DNA of 64,000 nucleotides from Clavulina sp. PMI_390 (Eukaryota > Basidiomycota > Agaricomycetes > Cantharellales > Hydnaceae). Every line of letters starts with the position of its first letter. The first letter of the stretch is position 1. Made by a program: the position numbers and the translations under genes. Below are positions 54,517 through 64,000 of this stretch, one piece after another. The notes under the pieces are model-generated. The model worked only from the letters and a program-made list of their open reading frames with translations. It searched no databases and had not been told where the DNA came from. The stretch lies in contig WIDE01000006.1 of the NCBI GenBank assembly GCA_015039315.1, positions 428,585-492,584 of the forward strand. The letters run 5' to 3'.

Positions 54517-55161
54517 NNNNNNNNNNNNNNNNNNNNNNNNNNNNNNNNNNNNNNNNNNNNNNNNNNNNNNNNNNNNNNNNNNNNNNNNNNNNNNNNNNNN
54601 NNNNNNNNNNNNNNNNNNNNNNNNNNNNNNNNNNNNNNNNNNNNNNNNNNNNNNNNNNNNNNNNNNNNNNNNNNNNNNNNNNNNNNNNNNNNNNNNNNNN
54701 NNNNNNNNNNNNNNNNNNNNNNNNNNNNNNNNNNNNNNNNNNNNNNNNNNNNNNNNNNNNNNNNNNNNNNNNNNNNNNNNNNNNNNNNNNNNNNNNNNNN
54801 NNNNNNNNNNNNNNNNNNNNNNNNNNNNNNNNNNNNNNNNNNNNNNNNNNNNNNNNNNNNNNNNNNNNNNNNNNNNNNNNNNNNNNNNNNNNNNNNNNNN
54901 NNNNNNNNNNNNNNNNNNNNNNNNNNNNNNNNNNNNNNNNNNNNNNNNNNNNNNNNNNNNNNNNNNNNNNNNNNNNNNNNNNNNNNNNNNNNNNNNNNNN
55001 NNNNNNNNNNNNNNNNNNNNNNNNNNNNNNNNNNNNNNNNNNNNNNNNNNNNNNNNNNNNNNNNNNNNNNNNNNNNNNNNNNNNNNNNNNNNNNNNNNNN
55101 NNNNNNNNNNNNNNNNNNNNNNNNNNNNNNNNNNNNNNNNNNNNNNNNNNNNNNNNNNNNN
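54517..55161. other. Assembly gap (645 N)
   Basis: A run of 645 undetermined bases. The same sequence occurs on both sides, so the gap size and the order of the flanks are doubtful. Confidence 0.99.
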
Positions 55162-55275
55162 TTCACATCAACCTGCCATCATCCAACCACCGTCTTGGCA
55201 CCAAGAGATTCACCGGGTCTCGGCCACCCCACCCGCAGCAGCGCATCCTTTTTTGGCTTGGGCGCTAAATTATTA
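55162..55275 (+). repeat. 114-bp direct repeat flanking the gap, copy 2
   Basis: It starts at the first resolved base after the gap and copies 54183-54297 with a one-base deletion. The sequences beyond both copies differ. It then leads, within about 95 bp, to the 3' end of the EAF1/VID21 gene. Confidence 0.9.
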
Positions 55276-55369
55276 TACGCACACGACCACCTTACTGACG
55301 AATGGCAACAAGAGTAGAATACCACTAGTAATTACAGGTGTACAGGTAGCAATAGGAATATGGTCTCAT

Positions 55370-58300
55370 CTAACTACTAGGAGGAGGATTAGGCGGAATA
55401 TGAGGACTAGCAGAGGGCAGGCGAGGTGTTGAACTTGATTGTGGCGTTTGGGCCAAGCTTGTGGACGCTGAGGCTTGTGCTTGTGCTTGTGCTTGTGCTT
55501 GTGCTTGCTGCTGTTGATGCTGAAGCTGCTGCTGCTGTTGTTGAAGCTGCTGTTGTCTCTGTCATCAAAACACATTGTCAGTGACAGTCCCCATGAACAG
55601 ATGTGTTCAAGAACGACGAACCATGTATACCTGGATCCGGTTGGCCTCTGCGCTACCTAGTGGAGGGGCGCCGTTGACACCACCCAACACGCCGCCAACC
55701 CCCAACGCGGCTCGATTATACGCCATCGCAGCTGCAGCTTGAGCTTGCGCTTGTGCCTGTGCGCTCACATTCACGCCCCCCTGTGCCATCTGGGCAGCAG
55801 CCATTCCAGCAGGAGTGGCAGACGGCGGGCGCCCATTGAGGTTAGGATTCGTGGGCATGCCATTCATATTCGGGGTGGCGGTTGGGTTTGGATGTGCGAG
55901 TGCGGGTGAGGAGGCATGAGGGACAGGGGAGGATGAAGGGCCAGCAGCAGATGCAGCACTGACGACGGGAGTCCCTTGCTGAGGGAACGCGCCGGACTGT
56001 CCTGCAGCTTGTTGCTGTTGCTGCTGCTGCTGCTGCTGCTGCTGTTGTTGTTGTTGTTGTTGTTGTAACTGCTGTTGCTGTTGCGCTGCAACAAGTTGTG
56101 CATAAAGTGCGGGGTTATTCTAGGATAATGTTTGATACGCGTAAGTGAAGGACCCGGATAAATTTGACACGAAATGCCCCCACCTGTTGGAGCTGAAGGA
56201 GTTGGGCGCGATTCGCCAGCTGCTGGACGGCTGCTTGTGGAGGGCGAACCTGCCCATTGGGCGCATTGATCCCCACTCCCAGGGCTGCTTGTGGTCCTGT
56301 TGGCGGTCGCTGCTGACCAGCAATGTTGGGCACTTGAGGTACACCCTGTCCTGGTTGCTGGCCTTGTCCCTGTTGCCGAGCCTGTTGGTCGAAAATAAAC
56401 TAGATGTGAGAAAACGGTCTTGAAACATGGAAGTGTTCCTTGACCAGGCACCCACCATCAATTGAGCATGTTGTGCGCGCTGCTGGTTCTTCATTTGCTC
56501 GAGCTGTGCCCGTTGCTGTGCGAGGTCGCGCTCATACTTTCGCCTGGAGAGCTCGGCGGGTGTGAGCGGTTTCCCTTGGGCAATCTCAACGTGCGTATTA
56601 TGTGGCGGGACGCGACCCTTCACCGCTGCAAGTGCAAGAGTGTAAATTCGTTTAACACGATTGAGAAAGATGAAGAGGATACGATGGAGAATATGTCACT
56701 GACTGGGCTTCGCTTCTTTAGCACGCTTGTCCTTCATCTTCCTAATCACATCCATCAAGATGCTATGCCTCATAGGTCTTCTCCCTCCAGCAGATCTTGC
56801 AGCATTGATCAGTGCAGGCAGCCTTCTTCCACTCGCTTGCTGCGCCGCCTTATTCGCCGCTTCCCTACGCGTCATCGCGCTAGGGCTGTTCGTCACACCT
56901 GGTGAGTCGGGAGGTTTATCTTTATCGTCACCCATCAGGGTTCGATACCGCTTGTAGCAGTCCCACGGTCCGCGCACGTCTGTAGCAATCGTAATGCGGG
57001 ACGAGTTGAGCACGTCGCTAATCAAGTTCCAGTTGCCTGGGTACTGCCCATGAAGGGTTTTCAGCAAAGCATCTTCATCGCTGTTCCAGACAAAATTGAG
57101 CGAGCGCGACTCGCTGTCTTTGGGCTCATGGGGGAGCGACAAATGAGTATGGAGGTGCTCTCGCTTGGTGGTCCCCTGGAACATGGCTGGTTGGTGAACA
57201 GGAAAGGTCATGTCAGCAGCAAGCACAACTTTCGATCAATGTCGAGAAACATACTAGTCGTGGGCGGATCAGGTGAAGATTTGGACGATTCTCTCGATTC
57301 TTCGGTCACAGGTATCTCGCTTGCTGTCTCCCATACACCGTGGAGGCGCTTCGCACCTGGTTGGAGGGTACTGAGCAGGATGTTCTTAGAATCCATCAGA
57401 CGACTCGTGTATGTCAGCCTCCCAACGCTCATACCGCTCTCGTCAACCCTCTTGTCCTTCTTGGAATCAGGAGCATCCAGAGACGGGGGCGCGCCAAACT
57501 CGTAAACAGCGAGCTCAGGGAAGAGTGTGTGCAGGTCAATGTCGTCCTTATTAGCATCTGGTTCACGATCCTCCAAAGAGAGGCCTCGGTTGAACAATTC
57601 GGAGAGATCAATGGTGGTCTCCTCCAAACTGAGATCAAGAATGGGGCCACGTAGGAGCTTGGGGTCCAGTAAGCTCCCAGCAGTCGACGATAGGGCCAAG
57701 TCTTCCTTCCCTGCTTTTAGCCCAGTGGTCTTCGTTGTAGCAGATTCCTCAATAGGGGTTGCGGGCGGTAGAACACTTTCAGCTTTGGGCTCAAGCTTGA
57801 CGCGAACCTGGCCAGCAGCAGAAGTGTCGCCAGCATCTGGCCGAGAGGCAGAGCGACTGCGACTAGGCGCATCGTCTGCTTCGCCCTCAGCATCCACCTC
57901 CATATCCTGCTCCTCAGTTTTGGGATCTGCACTGGAAGATGCAGGTGCTGCTGGTTGGGGTTCCGCGAGCTCAATCGTCATATTTGCAGCCTGATCAGGT
58001 TCCTCCTTGGTGCGAAGAAGGCTCGTTTGGATTTCCAAGGGTGTGATGCCAGGCGGGGGTGCGGGAGTAGATGCAGGAGGATCTACGACAGCAGCAGATA
58101 TAGCACGGGCAGCACTTTGCACACTAGCACGATCGTCATCGTCGTCATCATCGTCGTCGCCTTCCTCCTCGTCTTCTTCTGCCGAAAGCTGGGTCAACTT
58201 TGCGATAACATGCTTCTTTCGAGGCAGGGCGTGGGGTGGTGTGGGGACAACAATATCCTCTCGTTCAGGCCCATCAACATCCATAGCATCTGGACGAGGG

Positions 58301-59871
58301 CTTAGACGGCGCCGCTTCGCGGCTGGAGGACCACTGCTGCCCTCCAGTATCTCAACTTCGACCTGTTCAGCATCACGAGCATCCTCATCCGTGTCGTCCC
58401 TGACAATAGTGTAATGGTGCTTGAGCAGTTCTCGTTGTGATTCATCCGCGTAGAAGAACTCGGCGGCAGAATAGGCGAGATCCATGGCTACCGCAAGCTT
58501 CCATTTACGCTCTTCCTTGAAATCCGTTTGCAACCATTTCTGAAAGGGGAGCAGACGCATTAGAGCTCTATTAGCCCATGAGATGGCGGGAACTCACCAT
58601 CTCGTCCAAGAGGTAGTCCCAATGACTTTTATACAACGTTGGGCCCCGCTGCTTCTTAGGTTGTCGGAAACTCCAGACCATCGTCGCCTTGAGTTCTTGT
58701 ATCCTTTGCAGAGCTTTCACGTATCGGACTTCATGATACATCACCTGTAGAACCTAGTCAGTGCCGCATTCAAGTCGTCCCCTTTGAGAATAATACGAAC
58801 CTCCCATTCGCGTGTCGTGATACATTTTGTTGACTTTCGCCCAACTCGAGATGCAGGATTTATGGTCATCACAGCATCCCAGCGATCGAGGTCAACGACC
58901 GGCGTTCCGCTAACTGTATGACGCTTGCTAGAAGATTTCTTCTTCTTTACGGGCTGCTCGGGTGGTAATGGATAGAGGGATGCCGCATATTCGGATACTA
59001 ATGGTGCAAGGTCGGCTGGAATGGTGGTGTCGGAGGGTGCAGGATTTTCGACGGGATCCTTGGATGCAGGGGGCGCAGCTATGTAGGAATTCTCATAATG
59101 CATCGGAAGATGGATAGTGGGGGTTGGCAGGAGCAAGGAAGGGTTGATTGTGGTTCGAGGGACATGCCGCTCGTAAACTGCTTCCCCACCACCATCATCT
59201 ATATGAACGAATTGAGCGGGTGTGGAGATAACGTTTGTCATTGGCGCAGGTGGGGACATCATTTCCGCGTCTGGTTGTGTAGATAGTTTAAACGTGGCCC
59301 GTACTGGCGACTGTGAAGGGCTGAGGGATAGAGGCGGTGCGCTCGGCTCGGTTGACGGCGTCGGAGCCATCACAGGAGTTTCACGGCGGACAATGGGAGA
59401 AGCCGTGGATCTCTTAGGCGAGCTCGCGGCAGGCAATGGCTCCTTCTCCTGCACCGTTGAAGGAGACTCTGCTGGTTCCTCCTCAGAAAGGTCTGCAAGA
59501 GCAGGAGAGAATTCGACACTATCGATCGGTTTGTGGTTTCTACACGAAGTGGAATTTAATCGGATTCATAGAGCAGCGAGATATATCGACAGGAGACTTA
59601 CGGATTCAAAAGTCCATATTCATGGAGGAAAGACTGCAATTCCGGAGTCTCCTCTCCAGCTCGAATGCTCGAGGCAGACAGGCCACTTGTCTGAGTCATC
59701 AGGTGCCATAGATCGCGTAGAAGACTCTGGTGGCCCTCTATCCGCTGTCTATACGCGAAATAGGGTGAGACTTCCATTAGTCTGGGTTCGCCACATGGCT
59801 CACTTGCTCTCAGCTGTCTTCTTCCCAACAGCTCGAACTCGCGCCCTTACAAGCTTGGATTCCGATTCCAT
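55370..59871 (-). CDS. VID21: NuA4 histone acetyltransferase subunit EAF1/VID21
   Basis: A scaffold of the NuA4 complex in the nucleus. N-terminal exons give [18 protein letters not shown], a Ser/Pro-rich region, and [20 protein letters not shown] with a basic block. The HSA domain follows across an intron: [53 protein letters not shown] (about 58490-58720). After a long acidic linker comes the Myb/SANT domain [20 protein letters not shown], then [14 protein letters not shown] and [12 protein letters not shown] (about 56940-57110). Further on are [20 protein letters not shown] and polyglutamine/Ala-Gln tracts. The stop is at 55370-55372 after [11 protein letters not shown] plus SANT plus Q-rich tail is diagnostic. 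The start at 59871 depends on a short (37-nt) GC-AG intron and is uncertain; a downstream start is possible. Confidence 0.85.
55473..55507 (+). repeat. GCTTGT hexanucleotide repeat inside VID21
   Basis: Five exact copies of GCTTGT (55473-55502) plus a partial one. On the complement they encode an (Ala-Gln)n tract near the C-terminus of VID21. Confidence 0.9.
56011..56067 (+). repeat. CTG/TTG trinucleotide repeat inside VID21
   Basis: An uninterrupted run of CTG then TTG triplets encodes about 19 consecutive glutamines on the complement (CAG followed by CAA codons). Length polymorphism between strains is likely. Confidence 0.9.
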
Positions 59872-60457
59872 AGTGGCTCTTTACGCGAAATTAGGACGCG
59901 TTGTATGGCTTATAACATCAAAAATCGCGCAGAGTGTGGTGTGGCCAGAGGAATCGCCGAAACAGGAAGGTGCTTGTTGGTTGAATGGGTCACGTGGTCG
60001 AACAAAGTTCCTCCCCAGTCTCGCAGGTGAATCTTTCATGGGCACCGTCCAAGGCCAGCGCAGCCTTGATCCATGTAAATGGTGCCATATCCGATATTTA
60101 CACCCGCCTGGCCTCTATGTTCCTACAACGGATGTCTTCGGCTTTGGTCTTTATCTTATGCAAGTTCTCCCGTCCTCACCCGTTCTATTGCTCCCCAGCT
60201 CAGACCCAATCGCAACACTGAAGAGTATCAGTAATAATACTAAAGATCGAGCTGATCAAATCGTAGACTTGATACCTATCTTCGACTTGACTTGGCCACA
60301 TTTTATGACTCAAGCGCAGCTCTGGAGCCACGCTCTAGGATTAGGTTATCGACTTAACAGCAGTAAGAGTACTGCGGGCATAAAGTAGCATTAAGATTGA
60401 TTGCACCATATCTGCTGCATAATCCCTTCAATGAACTGAGTCAGGTGATGCTGCGTG
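59872..60457. other. Divergent intergenic region (VID21 / HSP20), distal part
   Basis: I see no gene or clear motif between the VID21 start and the heat-shock-element array. The long + frame through 59222-60388 is antisense to VID21 and is not accepted. Confidence 0.4.
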
Positions 60458-60520
60458 GAACGTTGTCGAACCTGCGCGAACTTGAGCGAACTTGAGAGAA
60501 CGTTCGACGCAGTTCGTGAA
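60458..60520 (+). promoter_or_regulatory. Heat-shock-element array
   Basis: GAA triplets start at 60458, 60468, 60478, 60488 and 60498, each exactly 10 bp apart. A core GAACGTTC palindrome (60498-60505) ends the series; TTC follows at 60503 and 60513 and GAA at 60518. HSF1 recognises alternating nGAAn units, including gapped and stepped forms. The array ends about 160 bp before the HSP20 ATG and about 45 bp before its TATA box. Confidence 0.8.
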
Positions 60521-60566
60521 TCGTCCGCTACCTTCGAGTCTGACGCGGCCCCTGGGGCTCGAAAAG

Positions 60567-60573
60567 TATAAAT
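60567..60573 (+). promoter_or_regulatory. TATA box of the HSP20 gene
   Basis: TATAAAT lies 47 bp beyond the heat-shock array and about 107 bp before the ATG at 60680. Confidence 0.75.
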
Positions 60574-60679
60574 TGCTGCCTCCCCACCAGCTATGCCCCT
60601 CCTCACACAAATCAAACCGATTACTCGCATACCTCCAACCTCCAAACCCATCCACCCCACACACAAAACTCCATACACC

Positions 60680-61327
60680 ATGTCTTTCTTCCTGTCCAAC
60701 TCTCGCGAGCCCTTCGTTACCTTTGGTGACGTTGCTCAAGTTCTCGATGGTGCCATATTGGGTCCTAACTATCATCGTCACCGATCCAACCCGCTTCGGC
60801 GAGTGCACCGCGGTGCTGCCGAACCCACATCCTTCCAGCCCAGGTACGCCCGTGGATTCAAGCATACTCTTCATCACCCTAATGCTGACCTACCTCGCAT
60901 CAGGCTCGATGTCCACGAAGGCCCCAACAATACCATAGTCGCCTCATTCGAGCTCCCGGGCCTGAAGAAAGAAGACGTCTCCATCGAATTCCACAACAAT
61001 GAGCTCATTGTTTCTGGCGAAACGAATTTCACTACCACCGCCGCATCCCCCGAACCTGCTCCCCTATCTGATATGGTCATCGTCGATGATGCCAAGGATG
61101 GTGAGGAGGCCACTTCTGCCCTTGCCACTGCTGAGGCTAGTCCCTCTCCAAGCAGCCCAAAGTACTTGATCCGCGAGAGACGTTTCGGCAAATTCAGGCG
61201 ATCGATCGCGCTGCCCGAGGGCACACAGCCAGAGAGCATCAGTGCCTCCATGGAGAACGGCGTGCTGACTGTCACCTATCCCGCTGCGACCCCTGAACAG
61301 GCACCAACAAAGATCACCGTTCAGTAG
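60680..61327 (+). CDS. Small heat-shock protein (HSP20/alpha-crystallin family)
   Basis: A single-exon gene of 215 residues. The ATG at 60680 was preferred to an in-frame ATG at 60593, which lies in the leader just after the TATA box. The N-terminal arm (MSFFLSNSREPFVTFGDVAQ) precedes an alpha-crystallin domain: RIRLDVHEGPNNTIVASFEL, PGLKKEDVSIEFHNNELIVS, GETNF, an unusually long Ala/Ser/Asp-rich insertion of about 45 residues (SPEPAPLSDMVIVDDAKDG and SALATAEASPSPSS), then RERRFGKFRRSIALPEGT and SASMENGVLTVTYPA. The end ITVQ substitutes for the canonical I-x-I. These ATP-independent chaperones hold unfolding proteins in the cytosol. Lack of introns and the heat-shock array agree with rapid stress induction. 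Confidence 0.96.
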   Translation: MSFFLSNSREPFVTFGDVAQVLDGAILGPNYHRHRSNPLRRVHRGAAEPTSFQPRYARGFKHTLHHPNADLPRIRLDVHEGPNNTIVASFELPGLKKEDVSIEFHNNELIVSGETNFTTTAASPEPAPLSDMVIVDDAKDGEEATSALATAEASPSPSSPKYLIRERRFGKFRRSIALPEGTQPESISASMENGVLTVTYPAATPEQAPTKITVQ

Positions 61328-61682
61328 GCATATCTCTAGCTAGCATGATCACAAATGCCAGCGCTTTTCGGGTCCTTATTTGCACATATTGTAATAGTAG
61401 ATTATCTTAGTAGCTTTGGACTCTACCCTATGCATTAATCACTTTTGTTCATTGATGATCGTTTGACTGAAAGCACCTTGTCCGAGCCTGATATAGTATG
61501 AATCGAAGGGTACTTAGATTCAGAATAAACATTTCTTTGAGTATATCAGTGAGATCAAACCAAAACTTAGATGTAGGAGCATAACTTGAAAAAAGCAACG
61601 TCCTAGAGTTCCATGACCATAATCGTAAACCAACAACCAGTTCCTTCTCCAACCTCATCCGTCCCAAAATCAATACAGCAGC
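61328..61682. other. Convergent intergenic region
   Basis: 355 bp where the 3' flanks of HSP20 and YPP1/TTC7 meet. It is AT-richer than the genes. No gene was recognised. Confidence 0.45.
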
Positions 61683-64000
61683 TTACAAGCAAGCTGGAAG
61701 AGCAAGCGCCAAACTCCGCACAGGTCGGCCCTCCTCCAGCTTAAGTGCCATCGCAAGGCACTCGCGCTGCTTTTCCTTGCGTCCCTGAAGGCCCACCGCC
61801 TTGGCGAGGAAGTACCAAGCCTCGGGAATGTTCCAGCCCACCGCCCTTCGTGTGAACGAGTCGAGCATCCCAGCAGCCATATCAATAGCCTCCCGACGTA
61901 CCGACTCTTCCGAGCCAGCAGGATCGAGGAGCGAAACATTCGAAGAAGGGGTGAGGAAGAGCTGAGCAAGGTGAACTGTTGCCGCGGTGTTGTCCGCGTC
62001 GATCATAAGGGCTTTGCCAAGCGATTCGGTTGCTTGGTCATGCTCGTGAATAGCAGAGAGGTACAAGGCATACTGTGGATGACGCGTCAGAAATATCAGC
62101 AAATCATGATGAACGTACCCATAATTTTGGCCAGAGGAAATGGTACTCACTTGAACCCAGACGTTCGGGTTTTCTTCGTCAAGGACCTCGGCCTCCATGA
62201 TAGCGCCTTTTGCCTGGTCCAGCCTCCCCATCCTTCGGAACGTTGCTGCAGAGGTTAGCCAAATCTCCGACAATAGCCGGTTTTCCTCCAACGTGCGACG
62301 AGATGCACCATATGCAGACGGGAGAGTAGGAGACTCTGGTCGCTCTGGAGAACCTGCGAATGAGCTGTGCCCATTGTACGAAGAGCCAACCGGAGAGCGT
62401 CGTCGAGAGTGGATTGATGATGCCTGATAATACTCTGGGGCATGAAGATCTGGGAGATCAGGAGCCCGCCGTCAGTCCACATTCATGATCTGTCTTGAGG
62501 TAAGAAACATTTACCTGGTGCTGAAGTATAGGAGCTTGTTCGACGGAATGATGTTCCCGAGGAAGCGGCTCTTGAATTCTTTTTCCGATTCAAAGGGTTC
62601 AGCGGTCGGTGGCCCTGTAGGATGCGCTTAGAGACAGAAAGCTTATTAGTGCTCGCCGACTGCTGTTGCTGGAAAGCAAGAGGATATGCCGAGGGTGGTG
62701 GTTCTGTCGTTGTAGGACTCGTTGGCATCTGGACCTCGATACGTGGGATATCCAGCGAAATGGGGCCTGAATGCTCTGTTCTGCTTATCTGTTCAAAAGA
62801 TGTATCTGCGGTCAACGTGAGCAAGGAATAAAGTTAGATCATACGTCCTAGCACACAAGAAGTGCCAAAATAACGAACCTCGTGTTGATCCATCTGGGGG
62901 CCCACTCGGGCAATGTCCAGAGAAGAACGCAAACACATCAGGCCACCGTTCATTCGCCCTCTCTGCCCCCTCGTACCGCTCGGAGAGGACTAATTGACTG
63001 AGCAATAATTGAATCGATGCGGTAAACTTTTCATGAGTCTGCATGAACGGAACGATGGGGATTGGATAGTGCAGATCTGCGGGAGAGGGTAGGATCCCTG
63101 CTTTGGGGGAAATGATAAATTTGAGGGACTTGGAGGACGCTGATGGGATTGCTGGGGGAGCAGCCAATGAGTCGGAATGGTCTGGGGTGGAATCAGCAGC
63201 AACAGCTGAACCATTGGATGCACCAAAGTCTTGTGCATCGACACCAGGCTCCAGCTGCTTATGCTCGCCGTTCCCAGTTGCCACTGGCTCTTCCGCTTCC
63301 CTATCTGGGGTTGAGAGGGCCATATCCTCGTGTGTTTTCACAATCCCTAGCTCAAGGACCTGCAGGGCATTTTCCCAGTCTTCTTGTGCAGTGAGGAGGA
63401 GACCTAGGAGGTGCCACGTCCGCGCATCATTGGGAGCGAGCTCTACAGCCTGGCGGGCGGATAGTACCGCAGCGTCAACATCTCTCAGAGCCGATTGTAT
63501 GCAAGCGAGGTGATAGAAGGCTGTTGGAGATGAAGGGTCAAGGGTGGTTGATTCGAGTAGGTGGTCTCGAGCTTGTGTCAAGTGTCGCGGCCGCTCAGTC
63601 TCACTATGTTCTAGACAAAATACCAGTGAGTCAGAGAACGAGAGGAAGATGAAGTGAATATCAATAGATTTACCAAAGTCGACGGCGCGCGAACTCAGCA
63701 CCCCTTGCGTAGCAAGGTATTTGGCACGCGTCTTGGATGGCCATTTCCGCGCAGGTGAGGCATCAGAAGCAGCCTCCGTCGGGTCAGGAGTCGCATCTCC
63801 AATAACGTCCCTCGCAATAGCCATCATCCTCTTCGCTTCCTTGACGTCCTCATCCCCTCCGTACTTGCACATCATCCTTACGCCCATCAGAAGAATGTCA
63901 AGGAACACGTCGTCTGCATCCGCGTCCTCCTCTGGAGCTCGCTCCAACCCGTCTGCTTTTTCATCCAGCTCCTCCGCAATAGTATCTGGATGCTCGGCTG
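61683..64000 (-). CDS. YPP1/TTC7-like TPR protein (5' end outside window)
   Basis: The C-terminal two thirds of a tetratricopeptide protein; the start lies beyond the right edge and the stop is at 61683-61685. TPR-like helices include ARDHLLESTTLDPSSPTAFY, HLACIQSALRDVDAAVLSAR, QAVELAPNDARTWHLLGLLL and AQEDWENALQVLELGI. A disordered Ser/Pro region (about 62480-62820) follows. The C-terminal TPRs are LLSEIWLTSAATFRRMGRLD, QAKGAIMEAEVLDEENPNVW, EHDQATESLGKALMIDADNT and EAWYFLAKAVGLQGRKEKQR. Yeast Ypp1 and animal TTC7 hold the PI4-kinase Stt4/PI4KA at the plasma membrane together with Efr3. Introns near 62490-62520 and 63600-63670 are in phase. The visible frame is intact. Confidence 0.85.

Noticed and set aside
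54489..55432. Long frames crossing the gap
   Set aside because: They exist only because undetermined bases contain no stop codon.
57527..58414. Ser-rich frames on the + strand
   Set aside because: Antisense to the acidic linker of VID21; the Ser runs are the reverse complement of Asp/Glu codons.
59222..60388. 388-codon open frame on the + strand
   Set aside because: Its first half is antisense to VID21 exons that encode recognisable protein; the rest lacks any motif or compositional support. GC-rich antisense frames of this kind are common in the window.
1..64000. Prokaryotic-style features (operons, CRISPR, Shine-Dalgarno sites, prophage)
   Set aside because: Dense spliceosomal introns and fungal gene families show a eukaryotic nuclear genome; no such structures were found. 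No tRNA or rRNA gene could be recognised by eye either.

Overview
The window is eukaryotic and fits an agaricomycete (basidiomycete) fungus. Genes are dense, most are cut by many introns of about 45-85 nt with GTRNGT donors and YAG acceptors, intergenic stretches are short, and fungal housekeeping genes can be read on both strands. The exact species cannot be fixed from sequence alone. About 26 protein genes are supported. No rRNA, tRNA, CRISPR array or transposon was recognised. Splice boundaries were read by eye from codon phase and family conservation.

Layout. 1-6504 (-): three tandem paralogous MFS (DHA1-type) transporters, the first cut by the left edge. 7112-11003 (+): a WrbA/Pst2-type quinone oxidoreductase and a zinc alcohol dehydrogenase. 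11214-12770 (-) tafazzin, convergent with the dehydrogenase and divergent from a TDT/malate-sulfite type transporter (13126-15454, +). 15890-17098 (-) proteasome beta7 (PRE4), divergent from a SAM methyltransferase (17450-18657, +). 18857-21321 (+): an uncharacterised disordered protein behind a cluster of ACGCGT boxes. 21555-23290 (-): a WRAP53/TCAB1-like WD40 protein. 25099-29711 (+): a tandem pair of MCT-type MFS transporters. 30592-32054 (+): an F-box-like/LRR protein. 32289-34929 (+): the decapping enzyme DCP2. 35838-37376 (+): PRPP synthetase with an apparent one-nucleotide exon. 37542-40875 (-): a large uncharacterised gene. 41361-42502 (-): a Q-rich protein. 43351-44773 (+): a class II sirtuin. 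44921-48729 (-): a four-TM/WD40 protein. 49110-49514 (+): a KISH/TMEM167 protein. 49819-51534 (+): tyrosyl-tRNA synthetase. 51953-54091 (-): a CaCA cation exchanger. 54517-55161: an assembly gap bracketed by a duplicated 115-bp segment. 55370-59871 (-): EAF1/VID21 of NuA4. 60680-61327 (+): a small heat-shock protein with a phased heat-shock-element array. 61683 to the right edge (-): YPP1/TTC7, incomplete.

The content is mostly core metabolism, RNA and protein homeostasis and chromatin, interleaved with two lineage-expanded transporter arrays. There is no sign of a secondary-metabolite cluster, virus or mobile island. The most unusual observations are a 1-nt micro-exon in the PRPP synthetase gene, the helically phased heat-shock elements, the MCB-box cluster, candidate Edc3-binding leucine motifs in DCP2, competing GT/GC donors in the KISH gene, and a probable assembly artefact around the gap.
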